DNA of 64,000 nt from contig OZ020250.1 of NCBI GenBank assembly GCA_963971285.1, positions 10,958,499 to 11,022,498 on the forward strand, read 5' to 3'. This document shows, piece by piece, positions 10,755 to 22,606 of the stretch; the first letter of the stretch is position 1; the number at the start of each line of letters is the position of its first letter. Below the pieces are notes generated by a model that saw only the letters and a list, made by a program, of their open reading frames with translations, did no database searches and was not told where the DNA came from. A program made the position numbers and the translations under genes. Source of the stretch: Astropecten irregularis. Taxonomy: Eukaryota > Echinodermata > Asteroidea > Paxillosida > Astropectinidae.

Positions 10755-11099
10755 TATCATACTTTGGTTTTTGTCAAAGAAATACAGATTCGTGGGCAAA
10801 AATATCAAGGAAGATACAGTAAAAGTAATCTGTGAAAATTTCAGTCCCATACGTTGCCCACTTTTTGAGAAAACAGCAAAAAATGGCCACAGTATTTCTT
10901 AAGTGTTTTCTCTTTTTTTTTGGATCTTTTAAAAGATCAAAAAGATTTCTGGTCGTTGTTTTACTAATTTCTGGATAAATACACCATTTCAGGCGGCAAA
11001 ATTTTAACAGTATGTTTCTACCAGCACCATCTTCATACCCTGTAAGTTATAAGTAAACCTGTGAACATTTCTGTTTTGGTCTCTTACCAAAGTATGATA
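10755..11099 (-). mobile_element. TCATACTTTGG MITE, copy 1 of 3
   Basis: The 345-bp unit starts TATCATACTTTGG and ends CCAAAGTATGATA, consistent with a TA duplication plus TCATACTTTGGT ends. The interior contains GATCTTTTAAAAGATC. A full copy in the other orientation is at 20970-21344 and a decayed one at 18415-18680. Non-coding. Confidence 0.8.
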
Positions 11100-11230
11100 C
11101 AACCTTTTAAGCCACATTTCTCCTCTTTCCAATGATATGTTTTTTATACATACACAGTCACTGATGGCTGAGTAATCATTCTTTTTGGACAACGGGTCAG
11201 AATAGACTTGGGACCAAGTTTTACACACGG

Positions 11231-12778
11231 CTAAGGCGCCGTCTCGAAATTGACTGCCCGTTTATTCGCGTTCTGTCTGCGTTCCGCACGGAGAGTCTTA
11301 CGCCAGATCTTGGGTACGGTCGTGTTTGAGAGACATTTGGAGTAAAATTCCCTAAGCCATTCAAGACATCTTGGGCCGCAGTGGATAAGAAACTCTGGAG
11401 GGATGTTGTCTGGTCCCTGGGCCTTTCCACTCTTGAGTTGGCGGACGGCTAGCGTAAGCTCTTGGATGGTGAAGGGAGTAGAGAGGAAACCGTCGACTCC
11501 AGGGGCTTGCCACAGGGCGGATGTTTCTTGTTTGACATGGCGTGCATGCTCCTTGCTGGCTTCTTTGAACTTCCCGTTCTCCAAGAGTTGTTTTGCAATG
11601 GCATTCGCAGACACAGGGCATCGTGTGGATTTTGCGCTTCTGCCTGTGAGACGATTGAAAGTTCTCCAGGCTCGCCTACTGGAGTGGGAGAAATCAATAC
11701 CTTGTACAGTCTCCTCCCAGCGCTCTCGGCGTTTCCTGTCTAAACAGTCAGTCAGTGCTGATGCCTTGGAAGCTGCATCTTCGTCACCAGGTTGGGTGTG
11801 GAGGAAGTCTTGGTAGTGGGTAGAGCACTCATCGTCCCAAAGTGGGATGTAGCGCTTGCGGAAGCCGCGAGGGATGGTGGCTTTTGCTGCACTGATAAGG
11901 AGGTTGCAGAAAGAAGAGTATGCTTGGTCCAGGTTGGCAGTTGAGGAGGGGGGAAGATCGTCAACACCTGAATCCACAAGACTTTCGAACTGGGTCCAGT
12001 TGGCCTTGCGGAAGTTCCACCTCTTCACTGGCTTGGAAGGGATTGATGTGATTGGACTTTCCGAGATGATCAGTGAGGGCCTGTGTTGTGATCTGGGGAA
12101 GTGGTCCAGGATGATGCAGGAGGGTACTGGACCGTCTAAGTTGACAAATGCTAGGTCTGGGTTGGACGTTGTGTTCCAGCGGCCAGAATGGAAGCTATCT
12201 GGCTGCTTGGGATCGTGAAGGAGGTGCATACCAGAGGCCGATGCCCAGTCTTCGAGAGTATCACCATCTGGGTTCGATGAAGAGTAGCCCCAGGTTGTAC
12301 TTCGGCAGTTGAAATCACCGGCATAGATGCACGGACTGGTAAAGACTGGGATTGAGTCAGGTTGGAGCCGAAAAGGAGGTGGTTTGTAGATATTAACAAT
12401 GGTGACGCCTTCCACCTCAGTGGCTGCCCATTCCAGGCTCGAATCAGGAGCAGATGTACCAAGCTCTCGCCATTGGGTGGAGTGTCTCACAAAGGATGCA
12501 ATGCCATGGACATCACTCTTTGTGTGGGCTGCAAGGACATAACCAGGGATCTTCAGCTTGGAGGCTTCTTTGGAGTGAGTCTCCTGAAGGAGGATGACAG
12601 TGAATTGTTGTGACTGAAGGAGGTGTTCAATTACTGAAATCTTGGACTTCGTGATACCTTCTACATTCAGTTGCAGGACTGATATCCCATCCGGCGTGAC
12701 ACCAGCTGGTGCCTGCCCTGAGGAGGGCACGTGTTCCGGGGAAGGGGTAAGGCCAGACTGCATCTGTCGAGAGGTCAT
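11231..12778 (-). pseudogene. LINE ORF2 5' part: endonuclease and start of RT
   Basis: The minus-strand frame starts most plausibly at ATG 12778-12776 and runs about 515 codons. Residues 30-270 are an apurinic-type endonuclease: VLQLNVEG, LLQETH, YAGDFNCRSTTWG (catalytic GDFN) and the LDHFPRSQHRP histidine motif. A linker follows, then the opening of the reverse transcriptase (RQLKSGKAQGPDNIPPEFL). The frame then ends in unrelated residues, so the RT palm and 3' end are missing. LINEs normally lose their 5' ends, so retention of only the 5' half points to a later deletion. It looks like a member of the Jockey/I group, with the clade uncertain. Confidence 0.85.
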
Positions 12779-12790
12779 CTTTACTTGGAG

Positions 12791-12840
12791 GTAGTAGCAG
12801 TAGCAGTAGCAGTAGTAGCAGTAGTAGCAGTAGTAATCTC
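12791..12840. repeat. GTA/GCA trinucleotide microsatellite
   Basis: Interrupted GTAGCAGTAGCAGTAGTAGCA-type run between the two LINE copies. It may have mediated their juxtaposition. It also creates false ORF extensions rich in Val/Ala or Tyr/Cys. Confidence 0.8.
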
Positions 12841-12899
12841 TAGTGCTGTCATTCGCCTGAGTCAACAGGAAGCACAGTTACCAGGGCTCACCACGAGGA

Positions 12900-13909
12900 G
12901 GTTAGACAACTTGAGCCCCAGAAGAATTACTACTGATCATCCAGATGCAGGCATTGTCATTGCAGGTGATATGAATCACCTAGATATTAGCCAATTGATA
13001 ACTTGTTCATTTGTACAGGTGGTAAATAGTTACACAAGAGGCTCAGCTGTTTTGGACAAGATCATTACTAACATCCCTAGTCACTATGAACCTCCAATCA
13101 TTATGGCACCTCTCGGACAAAGTGATCATAATATAGTCTTTTGGAACCCCAAAATACACACCACTCGTTCAAACGACAAACATACCAAGACCACTAGACC
13201 AATTAAACAGTCTGTGCGTGAATTTGGCCAATGGATCACAGAATACAATTGGCCTGAGGTTTACTCTGTGTCAGGTACCCAGCAAAAATTGGATATATTT
13301 TACAGTGTTTTAGATGATGCAATTGATATGTTCTTTCCATCCAAAACCATAAAATTACACACAACTGATAAACCTTGGATGACGGTTGAGATTAAGTCTT
13401 TGATTAAGCAGAGACAGGTGTTGTTTTCTCACGGCAACTTAAGATGGAAGTTAATGAGAAATAAGATTATTCGTCTTATTAACATTGCCAAAAAAGATTA
13501 TTATCATAACCGAGTGCAAAGGTTAAAACGTAACAACCCAGCTACGTGGTACCGCACCATAAAAATGATGACATCTGGCTCCACCTCCGATCCAGCAGTT
13601 ATTCCTCCCCCTGGGACTGATCGCAATGACGACTTTGCTATTGCAAATGCAGTTAATGAGTTTTTCACATCAGTAGCTGGTGATCTTGATCCGCTGGATT
13701 TGTCAATCTTGCCTAGTTATTTACCATCACCCGAACCTTGCCCTTCAGTTCAGGTTTGGGAGGTTTACAAACAACTTCGAAAAATTCCAAGCAGGAAAGC
13801 AGGTGGGCCAGATGGAATCCCAGCATCAATTATTCGTGAATTTGCATATGAATTGAGTAAGCCCCTCACAAATATCCTTAATTCGTCATACCACGAGGTG
13901 ATTTCCTAA
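12900..13909 (+). pseudogene. CR1-like LINE: end of endonuclease, linker, start of RT
   Basis: Homology begins near 12935 with DHPDAGIVIAGDMNHLD, the middle of an endonuclease, so the copy is 5'-truncated. QSDHNIVFW (near 13117) is the endonuclease histidine motif. A linker rich in basic residues follows, then the RT opening with RKIPSRKAGGPDGIPASII near 13790. A frame change near 13890-13900 separates this from 13980-15191. The family is the CR1/L2/Rex1 assemblage. Confidence 0.85.
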
Positions 13910-13979
13910 CCAGTGGAAAAAGGCAATTATTGTTCCAATTCCAAAGAGTTCTCCACCAACATGGAACAAGCTCCGACCT

Positions 13980-15191
13980 GTGTCTTTAACAGATCATTTT
14001 GCCAAAGTAGCCGAGCATTTTGTTGTTGAATGGATTTCTTCGGATATTCAAGTGAATCTAGACCAGAACCAGTTCGGAAATAGAAAAGGGGTGTCTACTG
14101 CTCATTATCTTGTTAAGCTTGTTGATAATCTTTGTTTTCATGCTGAGTCCCCTAAAAGTTACAGCAGTGTGGTAATCACAGATTTCAGTAAAGCATTTGA
14201 CCATGTTGATCATAATGTTCTCATTCAAGACCTACTTGGTATGGGCACACGCCCATCGTTAATTCCATGGATATGTAGTTTTTTAGCCCAGCGATCCCAG
14301 TGTGTCAGGTACAATAATGTGTTCTCTAACTTCAATGTTTTGAAAGGGGGACTACCCCAAGGAACAAAGTTTGGCCCGTTAGGATTTCTAGTTAAATTTA
14401 ATGGTGCTATCAGTTCTAGGGACCCTGTTAACAATAAGGTCCTGAGCCTCAAATATGTTGATGATATGACATTAGTTGAGAATTGTTTAAGTAATCACCC
14501 AACAACTATCCAACCAGTCTTAAATGAATTTAGTGAGTGGGCTTTGCGTAACAACATGAAAATAAATTCTGAGAAATGTTGTAACATGAATGTGTGTTTC
14601 ATGAGAAATCCTCACCAATTTCCACCTCTCCAAATCCTAGATACTGATCTTCAGATAGTTGAATATGTGAAAATTCTCGGTGTTTTGATTGGTTCGGACC
14701 TCAAATGGGACAGACATGTCCACTTTATCTATCAAAGGGCGAGCAGTAAAATGTTCATGCTCAAATTGCTGAAAAAGTTTAACCTGCCTCTTTCGGACCT
14801 GTTAACAGTGTACAAAGGATATATTCGCCCACTTACGGAATATGCTACACCTGTTTGGAATGCGAGGTTAACAAAAGCTCATGTGGCCAAGTTGGAGAAT
14901 ATTCAGAAACGAGCTCTAAAAATAATTTTAGGGATGGATTATCTAGATTATGCACATTCCCTCATCAGATGTAATTTAGTTTCTCTCCAGAAACGTCGAA
15001 GAGTTTTATGTACTGATTTTGCAACCAAACTTAGGAACTCCAACATGTTCAGTGAGTGGTTACCTCAGACGAGACATGATCAAGTGCAATACAACCTCAG
15101 AAATTCTAATGATTTGTCCATAGTTCCATGTAAGACCAAACGGTACAGGAATAGTCCCATCCCATACTTTGTAAGTTTGTTGAACCAATAG
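13980..15191 (+). pseudogene. CR1-like LINE: reverse transcriptase and C-terminus
   Basis: A 400-residue frame with RT motifs in order: NQFGNRKGVSTAHYL, DFSKAFDHVDHN (first catalytic Asp), GLPQGTKFGPLGF, and KYVDDMTL at about 14449-14472 with the catalytic DD pair. The thumb follows, then the conserved RPLTEYATPVWNARLTKAH and QKRALKIILG blocks of CR1-type elements. The stop at 15189-15191 is natural. It is separated from the preceding frame by one apparent frameshift, so the copy is dead but fairly young. Confidence 0.9.
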
Positions 15192-15432
15192 TATTTTAAT
15201 TTGTGCTGTGCAGTGTGAACTGCTAACTGTTGTTCGTTGTCTGTAACTTTAAACAATTGTTTACGTCTTCACTGTTTTATAACTTATAAGTAATTGTTTT
15301 TTAATATATGTAGATGAAATTTTAATGATGTCTTATTTTCTTGTTATCTTTAATGTTTCACTTTATTGTAAACATAATGGCAATTTAGCCCTCGGGCTAC
15401 AATCATAGTGTTTTAATAAACCATAATAATAA
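15192..15432 (+). mobile_element. 3' UTR and tail of the CR1-like LINE
   Basis: Non-coding sequence after the RT stop, ending AATAAACCATAATAATAATAA. The short repeat tail marks the 3' end of this LINE insertion at about 15432. Confidence 0.6.
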
Positions 15433-16189
15433 TAAATTGAATAATGATGCATGATGACCCGACAAAATTAGGCCAAGGCTTGCCCAAGCATCGTTGACAT
15501 TGATGTGAATTTGAGAGTTGTGCGTTTGTAAAAATAAAGTTAATCATCATTCATGATCATGTTTATCATCAATTAAGTTGTATTTGTTTATCATGTTAAG
15601 CATGGAATGTTGTGGATAGTCATAGCTTTGTTAAATTGTTGTTACCAAAATTGGACTGCAACTGCAAGGAAAATACATCATTTTATATTTAATGTTGATG
15701 GAGATAAATGGTCATGCCATTTGTTAATACCTGAATTGGAATATTGTAAGCTTTGTCCTTCCGAACTCCATCTACATAAATATTTGCAATCCAGAATCCA
15801 TGTTAAAAGCTTATCGGGATCGGACCCACTTTTAATTTTTCTTTTCTTGTTTTTTTTCCCACTCACAGCACCGACTTCTCATGCAGTGGCTGATGATGAC
15901 ACGAGGCACGTGCAGTGATGAGGACAGTCCACCAAAGAACCGTGGGAGTACAAGAACAAATTAAGCTTAGAATTTGATGTGCTGTGTTGCATTACATTTT
16001 TGTCCTGTATGTAGTAATATACCAGCAATATTGAAACTGAGCGTGACATTCATTTTCTGTAATTTACGTAAATTACGCATACCATGTGCATGAGAGTACA
16101 TATTCACAAACTGTAGTGTAAATGTACCTTAACATGCTCAATAACAAGTTATGGTTTGGGTTTACATAACATGTACTGTACATGTTTCG
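15433..16189. other. no supported gene
   Basis: Contains a strong splice-acceptor-like TTTTTTTTCCCACTCACAG near 15850-15868, followed by a short open frame to TAA. Without a matching upstream exon this is not supported as a host exon. Confidence 0.4.
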
Positions 16190-16449
16190 AAAGAAGGTAG
16201 GTTTCCGGTGACACAGTGTAATCTTTTTTGTGAGAGTGTGTGGTTCTGAGAAGAACCGATGGTATAATCTCGACGTTCCAAACAGTGTGCTCTGTTCGTC
16301 CTCGGGTTCGTCCTCAGGAGAGTGTCGCTCTCCTGAGGACAAACAGAGCACACTGATCGGAACGTCGAGATAACCTCCACCGGTTCTTCTCAGAACCACA
16401 CACTCTCGCAGAAGAGATTACATGGTGTCACCGCAAACCTACCTTCTTT
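16190..16449. mobile_element. 260-bp foldback element
   Basis: The ends are AAAGAAGGTAGGTTT and AAACCTACCTTCTTT. Pairing continues through GTGTGTGGTTCTGAG, GAACCG, TCGACGTTCC, AGTGTGCTCTGTT and CTCCTGAGGAC to the centre near 16320. It is almost one continuous hairpin with small bulges. There is no true coding sequence. Confidence 0.85.
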
Positions 16450-18414
16450 TAGTAATGTACATGTGTACTTAAATGGGTTTGTGTATCTGCAGCTTTTTTG
16501 TTATACTTCTCCAGGTAGAACTTTCAACTATGCTTCCATAATTAGTTGCAACCCATCACTTATTGGCAGTCTGCAGAATGAGATTGTTTTACTGCAAATG
16601 TAAAACATGCCTGTTTCAAAGTGATGTTACTGGGATGCTTGTTAAAAAAATTAAATAAATACAGTACTTTCAAAGTTTTAATCAGGTTTTCTGATTTATC
16701 AAAATTGAACATTTATAGGACCTTACTGTAGTGTGATGTGTGTATTGAAATATTGTATTTCAGTTCACTGAGTATATGAAACTTTGAATGATGCCTTTAT
16801 AATTTAAGTTATGCCACCATCACTCATTGGCAGATTGCAGAATTGAGTTTTACAGCCAACTGACAAGTATGGCTGTGGTGCATATTATTTTGAAGCTACG
16901 TAAAATGGTACGGTTTAAAACTAATGTAAATTTTTGAATGAAAAGGTTAAAAGACTTCACAGTTTCATCACAGAGAATGATTACACCATTCAGATCTGTG
17001 CACATAAGGCACATCTACCTTGGAAGTTTAATTTGAACATATTTGTATTATTGTACACTCAGGCATACACAACTTGAATAATGCCATCATACTCATAAAG
17101 GTTTTATTTTTGCTGTACATTGTTGTCTTGTACTTATTAAATGGGACAATAATTATTTTATATTAGAAATCAGTACAATAATTGGTTTGTTTGTTAAGTA
17201 AGGGGGGTTATTTTGACACCTTATACCCAATTTCATGAAAGTGGGGTACATGTTTGAGACCTTGCACCATACATGTATGTATACATACACATTTTCTACC
17301 ATTAATTATGTCAACGTTGAACATGTTTTGTTTTACTATGCTTGAGTACGTGTCATATAGAAATTGTGTTTCATTCACATTATTTATGCTCGGTCACTCC
17401 TTAGCAGGTTTAAAAATTCAGTCATATTAGTGAACACAGGTATCATAAGACAAAAATATAGGGCATCTAGGACAGTTACCTTCATTGCCACTGTAAAGTA
17501 TAGGCTTGATAGTTTTAGGTATAATGTTTAGTGTACACACTCAGTTCCTCAAAGAAAAAATAAAAAAATGCACATTTATGTGTTACATGATGAGAAATAA
17601 AGATTTTGGTGACTATTCTTTGCTTGAATTTTTGTGTCAATATAATTTTTATGAAAAAATAATAAAATTTATAAAAAAAAAATCTTTTAGATTGCCTTGT
17701 CACACTATTTCAGAAAGTGCTACACTTTTAGAAAGATTATCAAGAAAAGAAGGCAGTATTTTCAAACATCTTCAGTTATCGATCTTTATTCAATAAGTAA
17801 ACTCTTCAAATCATGTTAAAAACAATTTCACCAAAATTGGGGAGGCACTCATTAAAATAATCAGATTTTTTAATCAGCCAAAAGACTGTACATACTAAAG
17901 TATTGGGAAGTGGGGTTTTTAGAAGGAAACTTGTATAAAACGTTCCTTCTCGATGACTCATGAATGTACATTACAATAGGATTTCTGTTGCTGTACTACA
18001 TTAGGCTAACGTACAACGGGGCGAGTTTGTCTGATACGCTATGAAATTGGTGGGGAAATTCACGGGGGCGAAGTGACTTGGGGGCGAAATTTTCAAAGAG
18101 TGCACGCGAAAAAACCCAACTCGCCCCATATGACCGTCCGTACAAGTACGTGCTTTCGCCCCCATACTTTTTTGCCGAATTTCTCCCAAACGTGCCACTT
18201 TTTCAAGGGGGAACAAGCAGATATGTGATCAGCATGTCCTTATGGTCAACTGGTGCAAAATTCAGCCCCTCCCTCGGTGGTGGGCACGAAAATCATTTTC
18301 TAGAAGACTTTTTGCCCTTAATTCGTCCCATAGTCTATTTATTCTAAAGCATATAATACATATTTCATACGGAACACAAAGATACAACAAGCCTGACTGT
18401 TGCTCTCTTTTATC
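16450..18414. other. gene-free stretch
   Basis: AT-rich, with several short ORFs, none with recognisable motifs or good codon use. Around 18010-18190 is a G/C-rich patch with repeated GGGGGCGA and TCGCCCC, which may be part of an unrecognised repeat. Confidence 0.5.
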
Positions 18415-18680
18415 AAAGTTACAGGGTATAAAAAAGATGGTGATGGTACAAATAATATGGTAAAACCTTTTCTGCCTAAAATGTTGTTTTAAAAAAGGAA
18501 AGAAAAAAATAATAAATCACAAGCCAAAAACACTTTGGATCTCAGGGTGAGATCAAAACTCCTATGTTTCCAAAAAAGAAAGAAAAAAGTGGGCACTGTA
18601 AGGGACCGGATATTTGCTGTATCTTCCTTGATATTTTGCCCATAAATCTGTACTTCTTTGACAAAAACTAAGTGTATGGA
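18415..18680 (+). mobile_element. TCATACTTTGG MITE, decayed copy
   Basis: It shares with the other copies the ACAGGGTATNAAGATGGTG region, CTTGATATTTTGCCCATAAA and TCTGTACTTCTTTGACAAAAAC. Its ends have decayed; it has the same orientation as 20970-21344. Confidence 0.6.
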
Positions 18681-18884
18681 GTAAACACAATTATGTACCG
18701 ATTGAGAATGTACCATGGACTGTTATGAATACATATAGCGCATCATTTTGACCAAACCATAATTGGGCATTGGGCCCGACAATGGATATCGTGCTACCGC
18801 GCTTACGATATGTTTGAGGTTGAGCAATGTCATCGACGAAAAGGTGAATTTATTCGATTTTTTTTTTTGTTAATTGTCGAGTAA

Positions 18885-19074
18885 TGGGATCGAGTACCGA
18901 GTACCCGTACTTAACGTCGAGTACGTCGAAAATTCAAGTACATCGGATCGACTACGGGCCTAGTACATTTTGTTTTCGAGTACTTTTAATCGAGTACGGG
19001 CCAAGTACTTTGGTGGACTCGAGTTGTACTCGAGTATGAGTACAAGTACGAGTACTATTGGACAACACTGGTAG
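18885..19074. repeat. GAGTAC-rich segment, possible hAT MITE end
   Basis: At least eight GAGTAC/GTACTC motifs occur here. Read on the minus strand, the right edge is CAGTGTTGTCCAATAGTACT, resembling a hAT terminal repeat (CAGTG start). The partner end was not found. Confidence 0.4.
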
Positions 19075-19505
19075 TGGGCATGCAGCATCTGAGATATGAT
19101 TCGTCATTATTGTCATCCTTATTTCCAAGAGAAATTGTAGTCACATACTTTCACTTCCTGTACTCCTAACATTGATTGACACCAGGCTGACCAGTGACCC
19201 TGCACCAGTCTGATCAATGACCCTGAGTGACTCACAATGTTCTGCTTTGATTCTTAGTATTAGTGTGACTCCAGAGTATGAATCATTCCCTAGAAATCAA
19301 CTACTTTCAATTGTTTTATGCCTCAGCGTCTGTTATAAAAAGGCTTAAATGTTAGTGATCCCAGTCATACTGCTAGCCATCATTCAAGCAACATTGCATT
19401 TTTAGTGCCGCATGTTCACGAACTCTTAATACTTGGGTTTGTCAACTACACAATAAAGATATCTCTGTAACCGATGTATCTCAACCCGAGTATATGATCA
19501 TGAGA

Positions 19506-19631
19506 GCCTGTTTGTTTCACGCAAAGGATCATGAATCCTTCGGATCCGGATCCCATTTTAGCGTACCCAGCATAGGAGAAGGATCCGAAAAATGGGATCC
19601 GGATCCGCAGATTCGTCCGAAACAAACAGGC
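19506..19631. mobile_element. 126-bp foldback element
   Basis: The ends are GCCTGTTTGTTTC and GAAACAAACAGGC, with inner pairing through GGATCCGGATCCCATTTT and its inverse. It forms a long hairpin and is non-coding. Confidence 0.75.
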
Positions 19632-19758
19632 CCTTAGTGAATAGTGTGTAATCATTTGAGCCTTGCATGCTAAAAGGCCACTGAACAATTTTAAACATAT
19701 TGGTAGGGTCATGGATGGGTAATCCTGGGTTTTAGGGACATAAATTATATAGCCTTAA

Positions 19759-20950
19759 GCCTGCAGTTATCGGTTTCCGATGGGATAATGGGAAAACTTC
19801 TATAAAACAGAAACGAAATAAAATTTCAGAAAATCACTTCACCAACTTTGAGCTGGACACTTCCAGATTATAATCTGTAAAAACTTTATTCTCAACATCC
19901 AGAATGTCGGAGATAGCCGTGAGTGTAGTCATCACTTCTGCAGGTATACTGCATGATCACAAAGTATCACGCACGGTCTCGCGGTATTATTAACGGGAAT
20001 CAAATTTCGTCACCGAAAACATTTATGTCCATCGGAAACTCATGACCGGACGATACATCATGTACATGACAGTGTGATACTTTACTTTGGGATGAGTTGG
20101 CTGAAGTTAGCGACCCCTGTACATAATTTATGCCCCTAAAACCCAGGATTAGGCCTACGTACCATGGAGGGACGGTAGGCCTAGGGCTATGCCCTACTTA
20201 CAGACTTACCAGAACATCAACGCCACAGCATGGAGGAAGGAAGAGATGTTTCCGACTGCCAAATTTTTACAATCTGCAAAGCCCTCCATTCACGCGTTCT
20301 TATTCCTGGCATATGAAAAGCTGACAAAACAACGAATCTCTCCGCCATTCATCATGCGTACTTAGGGTTAACTACACATTTCGTTGGAGCTGCTATAATC
20401 TTTGCTAGGCCTACTAACTAGGGCCTACATCATAATAAATGTAAGCGCGGAGCAAGGAACCACAGTAGGCCTACTCAGTAGTATTACAATGGAGACATCA
20501 CGTAAGACCGATGCATGAGTATGCATGAAATGTTACGTGATTCTTAAGCCATGTAAGCAGGGTGTGTCCATAGTACTTCACCATGAGAAGGCATGTTGAT
20601 ACGCTCCAGCGCGTCTCTAAAGACAGTGATGGACGTGTGTCAACTGAATTTGGCTGACTTAAAGGTATCGTCCGGTCATGAGTTTCCGATGGACATGTGT
20701 TTCCGATGACGAAATTTGATTCCCATTTACCGCGAGACCGTGCGTGATACTTCGTGATCAGTATGCCTGAAGTGATGACTATACACTCAGGGCTATCTCC
20801 AACATTCAGGATGTTGAGAATAAAGTTTTTACAGATTATAATCTGGAAGTGTCCAGTTCAAAGTTAGTGAAGTGATTTTCTGAAATTTTATTTCGTTTCT
20901 GTTTTATAGAAGTTTTCCCGTTAACCCATCGGAAACCGATAACTGCAGGC
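19759..20950. mobile_element. 1.19-kb element with about 290-bp terminal inverted repeats
   Basis: The left arm 19759-20056 and right arm 20666-20950 are inverted copies. Shared blocks from the outside in are CTGCAGTTATCGGTTTCCG, TTTCTGAAATTTTATTTCG (inverted in the right arm), ACAGATTATAATCTG, and CATGACCGGACGATAC. The outer edge could be GTTATCGG with a TGCA duplication or GCCTGCAG without one. The 600-bp centre has no transposase. A single arm-like unit recurs at 31335-32100. Confidence 0.75.
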
Positions 20951-20969
20951 TAGTAGCTAGGCCTAGGCC

Positions 20970-21344
20970 TATCATACTTTGGTAAGACTTAAGAGACCAA
21001 AACAGAAAAGTTCACAGATTTACGTATAACTTTCAGGGTATGAAGATGATGCTAGTACTGTAGAAACCTACCGTTAAAATATTTCCGCCTGAAATAGTGT
21101 AATGTTATTTATCCAGAAATTAGTAAAACAACGACCGAAAATCTGTTGTTGTTTGATCTTTTAAAAGATCAAAAATAAAAGAGAAAAGACTTAAGAAATA
21201 CCGTGGCTGTTTTTTTTTTACTGTTTTCTCAAAAAGTGGGCACCGTATATGGGACTGACATTTTCAAAAATGACTGTTGCTGTATCTGTCTTGATATTTT
21301 AGCCCATGAATCTGTATTTCTTTGATAAAAACCAAAGTATGATA
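20970..21344 (+). mobile_element. TCATACTTTGG MITE, copy 2 (intact ends)
   Basis: TATCATACTTTGGT at the left and ACCAAAGTATGATA at the right delimit a 375-bp non-coding unit homologous to 10755-11099 in reverse. GATCTTTTAAAAGATC is conserved in the middle. Confidence 0.8.
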
Positions 21345-21454
21345 GGCCTACTACCTTTAAAGAATATGTATAGGCCTATACCGAGTACCGTACCGGTATA
21401 TGTTCACACATATTGGGCCTAGGTACGTATAGAGACCATTGATCTCCATAAAAG

Positions 21455-22399
21455 TGTAGCGAAAATAATACACTATGCAGATATACGGCGATTGACGCAT
21501 GTGCAGTGCGTATGCTGCGCGTTACTAAGTCATTCACTTGCGCGTTGCGCGGGGCCATTGTGACGTCAGCTGGCGCCCAATCCGCAGTATTAGGCGCTTT
21601 GGGATTTAATCATTAAGCAAGAAGCACATAGGGGCGGGAATAGGCGCAGCGGGAAATTTAAGTTGCTAGGGGCGCGCGCTACTAATCATTGTGCAGGGGC
21701 CGGGTTAATCGGGGATTCCTTTCTTTGGTTTTGGGCTAGTCGGGCGTGAAGAGAAACTGCTTTTCTGTTACTCGGTGAGTTTTTCATTGTTTACTTTGCA
21801 GAATCAGTTTAGTTGAGAATTATTTAGTTCGGGTAAATCAGCCCCAGCTTGTATATTGTGTTAGGGTCTCTATTATCGAAACAAGTGATCATAAATAAGC
21901 TTTTTGGGGGTGTTTTCCCCACTGATTCAGAGGCTTTTAATTGTAAAGTTGATTAATTAATTGACAGGCACCTCCAGCGGAGGACGCTGTACCTCCGAGG
22001 AGGTCATTTGAGGTGAGGTACATGTACCTCCCCAATGTTTATGTACACCTTAGATTTGCCTTGTGTTTTTGTGGCTGAGGCTAGCTGGCTGGTTGTGGTT
22101 GTGGTTCAAATAAATGAACTGAAGTTCCAAGGTTACTGTTAATTTCACCTACTGTCTTTGTGAATTAATTTATCTGAGTCTGTAAAAGCTTCCACTTGCC
22201 AAGCGGGGATATATTTTCCCCAAACGAATTCACACCCCTGGGTTTTTGGTCAACCCACCGCTTGAATTTAAATTAAGGATTCCCCTCCCTCCCGAGTGTG
22301 CGGAGCCGCTCCCGCGCGCTCACCGGGCGGAACCCCCCCCCCCCCCCCCGTTCCAGTTCCATAAAATAAAATAAACATTGGACGGGAAAATTCGCCACA
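21455..22399 (+). repeat. 5' LTR of young Ty3/gypsy element (945 bp)
   Basis: Begins TGTAGCGAAAATAATAC and ends TTCGCCACA. It matches 29573-30515 base for base by eye, except that the poly-C run has 17 C here and 15 in the 3' copy. It contains TGACGTCA at 21561, and CACCTCC, ACCTCCGAGGAGGT and ACCTCCCC motifs at 21968-22038. An AATAAA-like ATAAAATAAAATAAACA lies near the end. Near-identical LTRs imply a very recent insertion. No matching 5-bp target duplication was seen (AAAAG left, ATAGT right). Confidence 0.95.
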
Positions 22400-22401
22400 A
22401 A

Positions 22402-22419
22402 TGGTGTCAGAAGTGGGAT
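22402..22419 (+). promoter_or_regulatory. primer binding site
   Basis: TGGTGTCAGAAGTGGGAT lies 2 nt after the 5' LTR and starts with the TGG expected to pair with a tRNA 3' CCA. The priming tRNA is not assigned here. Confidence 0.8.
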
Positions 22420-22606
22420 CCTTGTTGTAAGTTGGAAGCTAACAGATACTGTATTTTTGTTTAGTTTTTACGAGTGAACAAACTTGTAATTAAAGAAGAC
22501 CCCCAGCGGAGGTCCTGGTACATGTAGTTCACAGTAGACATTTTTTTTTTGCTGGCTGAGTAACCTCAGCTAAGAAATAGTCTTGCTTGTCAGAGAAGGG
22601 TATATA

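Noticed and set aside
11403-11816. Plus-strand ORFs within 11403-12613
   Set aside because: Antisense of the LINE endonuclease frame, with no motifs.
12731-12934. N-terminal extension of the CR1-like frame (Val/Ala-rich)
   Set aside because: It is read through a trinucleotide microsatellite and the antisense of the neighbouring LINE; homology starts only at about 12935.
15869-15970. Terminal exon of a host gene after a TTTTTTTTCCCACTCACAG acceptor
   Set aside because: The open stretch is only about 30 codons, and no upstream exon or homology is visible. Acceptor-like pyrimidine runs are common in this AT-rich region.
18001-18347. Overlapping ORFs in the GGGGGCGA-rich patch
   Set aside because: No homology or motif; both strands are open because of base composition.
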